Assembly (NCBI GenBank): GCA_947044405.1
Contig: CAMRHE010000012.1
Coordinates: 11,486,001-11,550,000, forward strand
Direction: 5' to 3'
DNA from: Leptodactylus fallax
Lineage: Eukaryota > Chordata > Amphibia > Anura > Leptodactylidae
DNA length: 64,000 bases
The notes under the pieces were generated by a model that saw only the letters and a list, made by a program, of their open reading frames with translations, was not told the origin of the DNA and searched no databases. This document shows positions 52,819-63,014 of this stretch, one piece after another (within the stretch, counting starts at the first letter, position 1; every line of letters begins with the position of its first letter). The position numbers and the translations under genes are program-made.

Positions 52819-53925
52819 TACATTTATATACCTTAAACAAAATCTTTAAAAATTATATATGAACAGTGCCTTAGCCAGATGTGAATAGTGCAAAAGCGAT
52901 GTTACCTGGCAGTAGCAATAACAATAGTATTGTGAAACAGAGTTGTCACCTTCTGCACACCAGTACTTATCAGTAAGACACACATATCTTTGAGAATTTT
53001 CACTCTCCATTAGCTCTTCATGTGCCAATTCCTGCCATTAGCTCTAACTAGTCATAACCAACCTCCTATTTGCCTTTCTGACCTGACTAGAGTCAATTCC
53101 AGGTTCCTTCAACTTTACTGCTGGCCCACAAACATGGCAAGAAAAACTTCACATTATTGTTGTAGGAAATACCACTTCAGACCTCAAATCTTCAAGAAGT
53201 ATAAGTCTTTATTCACCTCGAGGTAGGAGAAAATGATACATGTACAATCGGCAGTAGGATGTTATCAAAATCTCAGAGACATCCAGGGCTTGTCTCTCCT
53301 TTATTCAATAAAATCCCCATCTATGACATCATTCTAACTTCCTATTGGATGAAGTTTAACATCAATCCCAATAAACATTAGTATGATTCCTAAACAAAGG
53401 CTTACACATGAGCTCAGACAGATATTTATCATCTCTGGGGCCTCTCTAAGGCCTGTCCAACATCTCACTAGACAAAGATAACCCTTGACATCAGCTAATG
53501 GCTACCCCCAACTTAGAATGTCTCACAGGATATAATATTTCTTAAAAATATATGGTTACAATCACCCAGTATGAGAATACATGTATACATTAGAACACAA
53601 AGACTTCATTACATTGCATTATCTAATGTGATAATATGGCACTACAAGTGGATATACATATATATTTAATAATTTCTCTTCATTATCTTTCAGTTCACTA
53701 CCACTGTCACTGTCTGTGAGAGCCGAGCAGCGGGAGCTGGCTTCCTCAGCAGTGAATTTCTTTGTAAAGCATGTTGCATTTACCTTGCACTGATTGGTAG
53801 AGTGGAAGTCTGACTGCTTCTCCACTGATCTGTGCAGAATTCACACCATTCTGTCGTGTCGATAGACTTCCCACCCCCCTATCCCTCCTGCAACGTGAAG
53901 CAGTGGCCAGAGGTAAAAAAAAAAT
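52819..53925. other. Unassigned sequence
   Basis: No gene or repeat was firmly recognised. The AT-rich part near 53220-53620 contains short frames without motifs. Confidence 0.4.
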
Positions 53926-53929
53926 AAAA

Positions 53930-54660
53930 AATTAAAATTTTCTACTCCTGGGGCTCCTCCCACATCTGGATATTCCCGCTACTGGCATTTTTTCGATTTT
54001 CGTTTTCTGCCTTCCAAACTCTATAACTTTTTTATTTTTCTATTTACAGAGGCATATGAGAGCTTAATGTTTGCAGGACAGATTGTACATAATTTTACCA
54101 TTTTGTACTGGGAAGCTGGAAAAAAGTTGGAGTGGAATTGGAGAAAAAAAAAGTTTCTGTATTCTGACACCCATAACTTTTTATATTTCCATATACGGGG
54201 ATGCATAAGGCGTCTTTTTCTGTGGGGCTAAATGTACTTTTTATCTATACCAATTTGGGAAATGTCCATTGCTTTGATCACTTTTTATCCAAATTTTAAT
54301 GGGAGGCGGAAAAGAAAAAAAAAATAGCAGTTCGGCTCCTTTGATTTTTTTTTTACTGTAACAGCATTCATAATTTTGTAGACCAGGTGTTTTCAGGCAA
54401 TGTGTATGTGTTTCACTTAATTTTTTTACTTTTATATATGTTCTATGAAAAGGAGGGTGATTTGAAATTTTAAACTTATTTTTTTTTTTTTACTGTAATT
54501 ATTAGACCCCCTAGGGATCTTGAGTCACAGGTGGTCTGATCACTAATGCAATGCATTACAATGCTAATGCATTGCAAAATGATGGCATTTGTATTACAGG
54601 CTGGATAGAGAAGCCTGTAATACAAATGAATGCCAGACAAGTATTGGAGTCTTCAATAGA
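53930..54660 (+). repeat. Dispersed AT-rich repeat (TAGGTATCCCTG family)
   Basis: Same-orientation relative of 23210-24060: shared CCTTCCAAACTCTATAACTT, TACTGGGAAGCTGGAAAAAA, TTCTGACACCCATAACTTTTT and TAATGCAATG blocks. Confidence 0.65.
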
Positions 54661-54904
54661 CTCTTGGCTGATTTCTACATTAGGGCTCATTTAGCTGATC
54701 TTACTTGGTCTGAAAAATACAGTCTGTGTGATAGCCACATTTCCCAGAGAGACTACAATTAATCTGAATTGAACTCACAGGCTCATAGTGATTTATGATA
54801 CTGTGAGTTTCTAACTACTGTGAGTGAACTGTCTCAAACTCAAAGTACCATTTGAGTATGGGACAGTAGACACACAGTAGTTCAGAACAAACACAGCTTT
54901 GTAA

Positions 54905-55170
54905 GGGATGGTTCACACGGAGGGTTTTTATGCTGAGTTTGTCAGGAAGCTGATTTGATGCTGTTTCTGAAAATCTGCTTCAAAAAGAACTCCAATATCT
55001 GCCTCCTAATTCAATGGGAGTTTCAGACACAATTGCCTGAACAATGAGAAGGACGTTTCTTTTTAATGCCAGCTGAAAAATTCACCTGAAAAAAATCTGC
55101 CTCTGCCTCCCATTGAAATGAAAGGGAGTCAGATTTCAGGTGGAGTTTGGAGCTGATTTTGAGGCAGAAA
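54905..55170. mobile_element. Diverged MITE of the GTTCACACGG type
   Basis: GGTTCACACGGAGGGTTTTT at the left and CCTCCCATTGAAATGAAAGG inside resemble the element at 6111-6457 (TTCACACGG end and CTGCCTCCCATTG hairpin). The right end is not clear. Confidence 0.45.
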
Positions 55171-55200
55171 CATAACATACATAACAAACATAACATAACT

Positions 55201-55920
55201 TAGGCCGGGGGCCCCATGTGGCGTAAATGCCTCAGCAAAAAACATGTTTTACAGTCCCTGCAAGGTGGATGGGATTCTAGCAAATCCCATCCATACCTTG
55301 TGGAAAAATACGCGCAGCGGACACGCTGTGATTTCCAAAACTGTTGCAGATTTGTAAATTGTAGCATGTCAATTATACCTACGGAAATGCCAGGGGTTTC
55401 ACTATAGGTATAATGGAAGCAGAAAGTCCCCATAGTTGTTCTCTGGGACCTTCTCAAGGTGGATTCCTATGGAACAGCAGGAACTTCAGCCAGATCAGAT
55501 GGAACAACAGTAGGAACGCTGGGTGCTGGACCATGATCTGCAGGGATGATGTCATCCAAATCAATCTGTTTCTCCAAGTCCATGCAAATAGTAGATGGCG
55601 GTGTTTAAAGAGGTGACCTTGGAACTCCACCCCTAATGGGGATCTTGAAATCCAGACATGGCACAAAGATTTCAGGAGGCAGACTATTCTCCAACCTTTG
55701 TCCATCAGTAGTGGGTGGAGTGGATGTTGTCGCAAAAGTCTCCTCCTCTAAATTGGTCCTTCGGGAGCTGATAGAACTAGATGGACCGCTTCCAAAGTGT
55801 AGTAGGACAAAGACCAGCGCTTACTCCAATCCAGGCAAACAGGTTTCTTTATTCAATACCAACAGAGACGCGTTTCGGAGCTCCTGCTCCTTCTTCAAGT
55901 GCATATAGGTAGTACATGTG
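55201..55920. repeat. Fragments of dispersed repeats
   Basis: GGCCGGGGGCCCCATGTGGCG at 55204 resembles the ends of GCAGAAAC-type MITEs. AACAGAGACGCGTTTCGGAGC at about 55861-55881 belongs to the same class of block as 5465-5490. Short overlapping frames on both strands are not credible genes. Confidence 0.4.
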
Positions 55921-56740
55921 AGCTCATCACTACCGTGTTTCTCCAAAAATAAGACCTACCCTTAAAATAATCCCTAGCTAGATTTTCCAGGTTTTTTGGA
56001 GTAGGCTTGAAATATAAGCCCTACTCCAAAAATAAGCCCTAGTTAATTTAACCCCTTCCCGACATCTGCCGTGCGATTACAGCGGATGCCGAGTCCTTAA
56101 AGATGGCAGCCGCTCTGCTGCAGAGTGGCTATCATAGCTACCCTAAAGGGTCTCCGCAGAGACCTGGAGTTAATGCCTGTGATCACTGTGTATCCTGATC
56201 GCAGGCATTGTTGAGCTTGACCCCCTCCTTCCCACTAAAGTAGCACAACCGCCGTAGTTAATGCCCATGATCAGAGTGGACTCTGACCGTGGGCATTGTT
56301 GTGTGACCCCCCCCCTCCTGAAGTCCCTAGGGCCGGTCCGAACCCCCTATAGCTACTATACACCGGGTCTCTGTTGTACTGGAGACCCGCAGTTAATGCC
56401 CGCAATCAGAGTCCACTGATCGCGGGCATTGTTGGGTGTGCCAGTCCGTGACCCCCCCCCATAACAAATCGACCCCCCCCAAAGCAGAATAACTATCCCC
56501 GGGGCCGGTCCCAACCGGTCCCGTACCTTCCGCGTTGCAGGTCAGCTCCCGCGGGCGAGATCGCAGGAGCCGACCTGTTCTTTTGACAGCCGGGAGCGTT
56601 ATGAAGGCTCCCAGTCCCGTTATAGACCAGCCTCACTAGTAATATTCCTATGAGCAGCCTCACTAGTAATGTAGATAATCTCCCATAGACTGCCATATGT
56701 TATATGGCAGTCTATGGGATGATTGCAGGTTCAAGCCCCC
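55921..56740. repeat. Dispersed repeats with an exact hairpin
   Basis: CGTGTTTCTCCAAAAATAAG and AAAAATAAGCCCTA at 55934-56035 look like a short foldback element. AACCCCTTCCCGACATCTGC at about 56050 starts a GC-richer repeat containing several TTAATGCCCG(C/T)(A/G)ATCA units. At 56681-56719 two 18-base arms (TCCCATAGACTGCCATAT and its exact complement) form a perfect hairpin with a GTT loop. Confidence 0.5.
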
Positions 56741-56976
56741 TAGGAGGGGTTAATAGTAAAAAAATAAAAAAATAAATATATATAAAAAAAACAAAACAAT
56801 AAAAGTTCAAACCCCCTCCCACTTTCACTAGAATACATATAAAATGTGAATGTGAAACACATACACATTAGGTATCCCTGTGTCCGAAAATGCCCACTGT
56901 ACAAACTTATAAAAATATTTTACCTCTATGGTGAATGCCGTAGCGGAAAAATAAAATCAAAAGTGCCGAACTGCTG
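56740..56976 (-). repeat. Dispersed AT-rich repeat (TAGGTATCCCTG family)
   Basis: Reverse-orientation relative of 23210-24060, including TTAGGTATCCCTGTGTCCGA and TGAATGCCGTAGCGGAAAAA. It is cut at about 56976 by a Tc1 fragment. Confidence 0.6.
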
Positions 56977-57565
56977 TCAGTCGTCCTGGTCCCTTTGCAG
57001 AGAAACAGCCCCAAAGCATGATGTTGCCACCCCCATGCTTCACAGTAAGTATGGTGTTCTTTGGATGCAACTCAGCATTCACTCTCCTCCAAACACGACG
57101 AGTTGTGTTTCTACCAAACAGTTCTACTTTGGTTTCATCTGACCATATGACATTCTCCCAATACTCTTCTGGAACATCCAAATGCTCTCTAGCAAACTTC
57201 AGATGGGCTCGGATATGTACTGGCTTAAGCAGGGGGACACATCTGGCACTGCAGGATCTGAGTCCTTTGTTACGTCAGTCCCAGCTTTCTGCAGGTCATT
57301 CACTAGGTCCCCCCCGTGTGGTTCTGGGATTTTTGCTCACCGTTCTTCTGATCATTTTGACCTCACGGGGTGAGATCTTGCGTGGAGCCCCTGATCGACG
57401 GAGATTATCAGTGGTCTTGTATGTCTTCCATTTTCTAATTATTGCTCCCACAGTTGATTTCTTCACACCAAACTGCTTGCCTATTGCAGATTCAGTCTTC
57501 CCAGCCTGGTGCAGGTCTACAATTTTGTTTCTGGTGTCCTTCCACAGTTCTTTGGTCTTCACCAT
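56977..57565 (-). pseudogene. Tc1 transposase N-terminal part
   Basis: Start at 57565: [20 protein letters not shown], then [22 protein letters not shown] (helix-turn-helix), [13 protein letters not shown] and [11 protein letters not shown], with a small deletion or shift after it. A second frame from 57181 carries [20 protein letters not shown] with the first catalytic Asp and [20 protein letters not shown], then it ends. The N-terminal DNA-binding part is the best preserved of the family in this window. The other two catalytic residues are lost. Confidence 0.85.
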
Positions 57566-57930
57566 AGTGGAGTTTAGAGTGTGACTGTTTGAGGTTGTGG
57601 ACAGGTGTCTTTTATACTGATAACAATTTCAAACAGGCGCCATTACTACAGGCAATGAGTGGAGGACAGAGGAGCCTCTTAAGGAAGAAGTTACAGGTCT
57701 GTGAGAGCCAGAAATCTTGCTTGTTTGTAGGTGACCAAATACTTATTTTCCACCATAATTTGCAAATAAATTCTTAAAAAATCAGACAATGTGATTTCTA
57801 GATATGTTTTCTCATTTTGTCTCTCATAGTTGAGGTCTACCTATGATGTCAATTACTGGCCTCTCTCATCTTTTTAAGTGGGAGAACTTGCACAATTGGT
57901 GGCTGACCAAATACTTTTTTTTCCCCACTG
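56977..57930 (-). mobile_element. Truncated Tc1-like transposon (CAGTGGGG family)
   Basis: The right end TTCCCCACTG at 57930 followed by TA, with about 200 bases of terminal repeat, matches the family at 30041-33279. The C-terminal half of the transposase and the other terminus are missing: the copy starts abruptly at the GPGRL segment at 56977. Confidence 0.85.
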
Positions 57931-58002
57931 TACATTTATTTACCTATCTATGCATCTATTTATGCATATACTGTATATATGCATTCACCTGTCCATCTAT
58001 GT
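57931..58002. repeat. Degenerate TATC/TGCA tetranucleotide repeat, left part
   Basis: Runs of ATTTATTTACCTATCTATGC and similar words. It continues at 58769 after the hAT element. Confidence 0.65.
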
Positions 58003-58768
58003 AGGGGTGTAACTAGAAAAGACTTGGTCCCATTGCAAACTTTTGACTTGGGGCCCCTCCATGCTATAGCACCCCCTTTCCTGTCCCCCATACAGTATAA
58101 CGCCCAAATTGCACACACTATAATGTCCAAAAGTTGCCTTCACACAGTATAGTGTCCCTAGTGGCCCCTGCACACACTATAATGTTTCATAGCAGCCTCC
58201 ATACAGTATAATGTCTTAAAGTGGCCCCTCCACACAGTATTAGGTCCCATAGTGGTTCCTCCACACAGTATTATGTCCCACAGTGGCCACAACGGTGTTC
58301 GTTGCAAATATTGCAAAAATTTCGGGTTCAGCAGAACCCAAAATTTTTGGGGTACACCACCCACGAACTATTATTATACTCTGGGGTCTTTTCAGAGTAA
58401 TACTGGTTTTTATGTTCGCTCAACTCCCCTGGGCCTCTGATCATTATACTCCGGGGTCTGAAGAGACCCTGGAGTATAATAATAGCAGTATTTGTTTGGG
58501 TTCGCCTTACGGGCCCGTGGCCTTACTTGCCAACTCCCGTTCCTGCTCACGGCTGCCTCTGCTTCCACTTCTTCCCTCCATGGGGCCCCAGTGATATATG
58601 AGATGCACGTGGCCCCCTGGAGGGCAGAAGGGAAAGCGGAGGCGGCCGTGAGCAGGAACGGGGATCAGTAAGTAAATAGGATCTGTTACCTGCTGGGGTT
58701 TAAAAAAAAACAAAAAAAAACGTGGGCCTGTGGCAGCCGCTATGGCTGCTATGGCAGTAGTTACACCA
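58003..58768. mobile_element. Non-autonomous hAT element with CAGTATAATGTC repeats
   Basis: The left end AGGGGTGTAACTAGAAAAGA and the reverse complement of the right end CAGTGGTGTAACTACTGCC are hAT-like. ATCTAT occurs on both flanks, but the flanking tetranucleotide repeat makes this weak evidence for an 8-bp duplication. The interior has CACACAGTATAATGTC units (58085-58290), GTTGCAAATATTGCAAAAAT and GAGTATAATAATAGCAGTAT, in the same order as 37592-38170. No protein is encoded. Confidence 0.7.
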
Positions 58769-59095
58769 CTGTATCTATTAATCCATTTATCTTTCTAACT
58801 AATCTATGCATTTATCTATTAATCTATACATCTCTCTATCATCTATGAATCCATCTATATATGCAACTTTCTATCTATATATTTATCTATTCATCTTTTT
58901 ATTTATGCATCCATTTATTTGTCTATGCACCTGTTTATGGGTCAATCTACCTATCTACCAATCTATGCATCCCACTGTCTATTCATCCTTCTATGTGTCT
59001 ATTCATCTATTCAGCTATTTATGTATCTACTTATATATCTATGCACCTATTAATGCAACCATCGAGACATCTTTCTATCTATTTAACTAGGTAGC
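58769..59095. repeat. Degenerate TATC tetranucleotide repeat, right part
   Basis: About 325 bases of CTATCTAT, ATCTATGCATC and TTTATCTATTAATC words. The open frames here translate to repeating Ile/Tyr/Leu/Ser patterns only because of the repeat. Confidence 0.8.
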
Positions 59096-59718
59096 TAGTT
59101 AGCTAATCTGACTGTTATTGTGTATAAAAGGTGCTGGTGGCCATGGTGGCCATGCATTTCATTGGTGGCTAGAAGGTTGTCTCCAGTACAACATTCCCTT
59201 GGATGCTGGGAAGATTTTAGTTGCTTCAGAAGTTCTTTCAAGAGCCTGGATAAGAGAGGATGTCAGTCAGCTGCAAGGGGGTAGAGTTCTTGCTGCAGAG
59301 AGGCAGAGATGGAAATAGAGTCCATCAATGTTCTGCCATGCCCCTAAAGCACATTATTCTACATTGCATATCAGGTAAAGGAAATTGTTTAAAACCCCTT
59401 TTACTGTATGTAGAATAATAATTAATCTACATTTTGAACATATTGGAATATACTTATATATTTATTTTCTTATTTTAATTTTTGGTGATCACTGAGTTAC
59501 CATCACCTAAATTGCTGGTTATACACCCTTTGCTCATTTAAATAGCACAGGCAAAGACAATTTTTGTTGTTTTCACATAGCTATATACACAAAACTCATC
59601 GCCTTATGATTTTGGAAATGTAATTTTCTTCCATTACTGCAAAAGACTATTTGAGACTGAATTATAATATAAGACTGCAAAGAGGCTTAGTACCAACTGT
59701 GAGTTTAACAAATACAGC
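59096..59718. other. Unassigned sequence with one short frame
   Basis: The frame at 59118-59318 (GGHGGHAFHWWLEGCLQYNI...) is open for 66 codons, but I do not recognise it. It might be a fragment of an old transposon or exon. The rest is AT-rich. Confidence 0.3.
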
Positions 59719-59721
59719 TAA

Positions 59722-60115
59722 GGGTGGTTTCACACTTGCGCTTGAGTCCGTCCGCTGCCAATCCGACTGAAAATCTGGGGAAACTGTATAGGCACCGGAT
59801 AGCGACAGGTTAGCGATGCATTGCTTAAAAACCCATTCATTTGAATGGGTTTTTAAAGCAATACGTGGATGTCCGATTGCACCCTCTGCGCTGCGAATCC
59901 AGTTTTTTTCACTGGAAACGAAGTCCTGCATGTCCGACTTTGTTTCCGACAAAAAAACTGGATTTGCGGCGCAGAGAGTGCAATCGGACGCCCGCACATT
60001 GCTTGTCGCATTGCAATGCGTCACTAACCTGTCGCTATCCGGTGCCTATACAGTTTCCCCAGATTTTCAGTCGGATTGGCAGCGGACGGACTCAAGCGCA
60101 AGTGTGAACCCACCC
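59722..60115. mobile_element. 394-bp foldback MITE with TAA duplication (PIF/Harbinger-like)
   Basis: TAA at 59719-59721 and 60116-60118. The arms GGGTGGTTTCACACTTGCGC and GGGTGGGTTCACACTTGCGC are inverted copies for at least 100 bases, through GAGTCCGTCCGCTGCCAATC and GGCACCGGATAGCGACAGGT. Two further palindromes lie inside: AAACCCATTCATTTGAATGG plus GTTT, and a larger one between GTCCGATTGCACCCTCTGCG and its complement near 59985. Long open frames on both strands (up to 120 codons) result from the symmetry. Confidence 0.8.
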
Positions 60116-60118
60116 TAA

Positions 60119-60450
60119 GATGTTTCCTTTTGATCGTTGTGTTGACAGAGACTAGTTCTCATTATCTTGAGATACTTTCCACTAAGGCCAAAAGTATACC
60201 GGGGACATGAATGAAATGCTTCTAAGATTGCACGGGATAAAAGTCACATAGGTCCTATGATAAAAATCACAGATAAACAATTTAGTAATATAAATTAATG
60301 GTTTGTCAAAAGCCTAACGTTTGCACATTATAACTAATTCAGAGACCAGTGGATTAATTGTCGGCCTTTTAAAGCAAAAACACACACCTTCTTTTAGGGT
60401 GCTATTACATGTTTTCCCTCATGCTAACACATGCATTTTTTTGAAACCAA
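60119..60450. other. Unassigned sequence
   Basis: No feature recognised. Confidence 0.4.
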
Positions 60451-60725
60451 ACATTTTTGATCAGAGATCATCATTTTCATTGGTGTAGAAAAACTAGCAC
60501 TGCATTAACAAGAGGATTATGCCATGTATTTGTGGGAGTTTTTGCCCATTTATCCAGAAAAGCATTTGTGGGGTCAGAAAGTGATGTTGAACAAGAAGTC
60601 CTTACTCACAATCTCAGTTCATGCCAAAGGTGTTCAATGAGGTTAAGGTCAGGGCTCTGTGCAGGTCAGCCACATATTTCCAGTACCCAACAAGGTAGTT
60701 GGGTACTGGATCATACCTGGATCTT
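60450..60725. repeat. Fragment of an interspersed repeat (GTGTTCAATGAGGTTAAGGTC)
   Basis: GGGAGTTTTTGCCCATTTATC, GAAAAGCATTTGTGGGGTCAG and GTGTTCAATGAGGTTAAGGTC read like a widespread vertebrate repeat whose minus strand resembles part of a Tc1-like transposase. I could not establish the frame, so only a repeat fragment is called. Confidence 0.45.
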
Positions 60726-60729
60726 TTAA

Positions 60730-62650
60730 TAATGTAATAATTGGGGGATTAGTGATAGTTTACATACAGTGCATAACATACACAACACAAGTACAATACT
60801 AATAGTGACCAACTGGAACAGTGGGATAGAGGGCCCTGCCCGCAAGCGTTTACAATCTATGAGGGAAAGGGAATAGAGACATTAGGTGAGGGTAGAAGCT
60901 GTTCAGTTGATGCTGTGGTGACAGTAGTGTTAATGAGGTTGTAGGCCTTACTGAAGAGGTGAGCCTTCAGGGTCTTGAAGCTTTTGATCGTGGGGGACAG
61001 TCTTATGTGTAGTGGTAGTGAATTCAAGAGTATGGGGGATGCATCAGAGAAGTTTTGGAGATGGTTGTGTGAAGAGCAGATAAGAGCAGAGTGTAGTAGG
61101 AGGTTTTGAGAGGATCGAAGGTTACATGTGGGTAAGTAATGGGAGATTAGGTCAGAGATGTATGGAGGGTACAGGTTGTGGATGACTTTGTAAGTCAGCG
61201 TTAACATTTTAAACTCTATTCACTAATATTAACTTGAGTAGCCAGTAAAGGGAATGGCAGAGGGGAGCAGCTGATTAAAAACAAAGTTTAGGGTGGACTA
61301 GAGGGGTCAAGAGCATTTGCTGGGAGGCTGTGGAGAAGGGTGTTACAGTAGTTTAAGCAGAATACTATGAGGGCATGGACTAGCATTTTTGTAGTTTCAG
61401 GGTTGAGGAAGGAGCGGATTCGATGAATGTTCTTGAGCTGGAGACTGCAGGAGGTGTTGAAGGTTTGGATGTGTGGCTTGAAGGAAAAGTCAAGGGTTAT
61501 CCCAAGGCAAGGGACTTGTTGGACTGGGGTAAGTGTAGTACCATTAATTTGGATGGATGGATCAGATAGGGGGGCTGTGAGAGTTGGGTCGAAAATGATG
61601 AACTCCATTTTCTCCATGTTGAGTTTGAGAAAGCAGGAGGACAGGAAGGAGGCTATGGCTGCTAGACATTCTGGAACTCTGGACAACAGGGTGGTAATGT
61701 CTGGTCCAGAGAGATACAGTATATTTGAGTGTCGTTGGCATAGCATAGAAAAATTTATAGAAAACCATGGGATTCTATGAGTTATCCAAAGGTGTAGATG
61801 GAGAACAGGAGGGGTCCCAGTACAGAGCCATGGGAGACACCTACAGAAAGAGAGCATGGTGAGGAGGTGGTGTGTGAGCAGGAGACGCTGAATGTGCGGT
61901 TGATGAGGTATGAGGAGATGCAGGAGAGGGCCAAATCGGTGATGCCAAGGGACCGAGTCAAGGAGAACAGAGTAGGGATAAAAGTCAAGGAGAACAGAGT
62001 AGTTGTCTTGGCTTGGCTTTGGCAGTTAGTAGATCATTTGGGACTAAGGGCAATTTCTGTGGCGTGATGGGGTCGGAACCCTGACTGTAGACTGTCAAAG
62101 AGTAAGTTAGATAAGAGTAAGATGAGAGATAGGAAGAAGGAAAGATACCTCTGTTTAGAGATAGGTTAAAAAGGTGGGTTAGAGCAGGAGTAAAGACTTC
62201 AGTGAGGTTTGGGATGAGGTGCGTTTGGATTGGTGGTGAGGTGGGATTTTGCAATTAGGGTGGAGAGCTTTTCATTGGTGATGGTGGAGAAGCAGGTTAA
62301 GGATGAAGAGCATGAACAGTTGGGTAGAATGGTTGTGGGGATGTAGGTTGAGACTTTCTCTGATGGTGTCAGTCTTGTTTTGGAAGGATGAGGCAAAGTC
62401 TTCGACTGAGATAAGTCATGTTGGAGGGGGCACCAGAGGACGGAGAAGGGAATTGAAGGTATTGAATAGCTGTTTGGGGTTGTGGGATAGGGAAAATATG
62501 AATGTGGTGAAATAGACCTGTTTTGCAGTGGTGAATGCATTCTTGTAGTTGAGAAGTGCCCCTTTATAACTGACGAAGTCTTCCTTGGAGTGGCTTCTCT
62601 TCCAGAGGTATTCTGCAACTCATGAAGCACGTCTCAGTTTTTTAGTCAGA
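60730..62650 (-). mobile_element. Decayed L2-clade LINE, 3' part
   Basis: Minus-strand coding remnants follow the order of an L2-type ORF2 from the RT thumb region onward and end near 60730. The 5' part (endonuclease) is not seen, so the copy is 5'-truncated at about 62650. The 3' side has CCCGCAAGCGTTTACAATCT near 60840. No target duplication was identified. Confidence 0.75.
60857..62630 (-). pseudogene. L2-type reverse transcriptase remnant
   Basis: Pieces in order on the minus strand: NEKLSTLIAKSHLTTNPNAP and IPNLTEVFTPALTHLFNLSL (62290-62130), the usual RT entry; ISSYLINRTFSVSCS and GVSHGSVLGPLLFSIY (61900-61800), where His replaces the common Gln of GVPQGS; a YANDTQIY segment at about 61742-61720, where the catalytic YADD has become YAND and the frame is shifted; FLKLNMEKMEFIIF; LGITLDFSFKPHIQ; YCNTLLHSLPANAL; then TYKVIHNLYPPYISDLI and NSLPLHIRLSPTIKSFKTLK (61200-60880). 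The loss of a catalytic Asp and several frameshifts mark it as inactive. Confidence 0.78.
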
Positions 62651-62689
62651 ACCATATGCCATGTGTTAGGCAACTGCCAATTAAGCAAT

Positions 62690-63010
62690 TCCCCAGTAGT
62701 TCCTGCTGGAACCTGGGAGGAAGGGGAATGACAAAGACAGTGAGCTCTAATGCCTGACCACCCCCTGTCCCTACCTACTTGCCTCAACTACCCTAGGTGG
62801 TAGAGGACAACTGGGCGATGGTCCCTTCCTATAATACAAGTGAATACACAAAACGTAGACAAGACAAACAAACAGGATCGGGTAATCAAAGAAAGCCAAG
62901 GGTCAGAAACAGTCAGGCAGCGAAGTACAAAATCAGAACCAGAAGAATAGTCAAAGGGAAAAGCCAAGGTCAGATCATAACTCAGCCACGTGTAAACATA
63001 AATAGCTTAT
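62690..63010. repeat. Dispersed repeat shared with 39430-39780
   Basis: GACAGTGAGCTCTAATGCC, CTGTCCCTACCTACTTGCC, AAGTACAAAATCAGAACCAG and GAATAGTCAAAGGG parallel the block at 39430-39780. Non-coding as far as can be seen. Confidence 0.55.
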
Positions 63011-63014
63011 CCTG

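Noticed and set aside
58806..59094. Ile/Tyr/Leu-rich frames as a membrane protein
   Set aside because: They are translations of a degenerate TATC tetranucleotide repeat.
59118..59318. 66-codon frame as a small host exon
   Set aside because: No recognisable motif and no splice context I could support; left as unassigned.
59662..60118. Open frames of 88-120 codons on both strands
   Set aside because: They mirror each other because the DNA is a palindrome; no protein motif is present.
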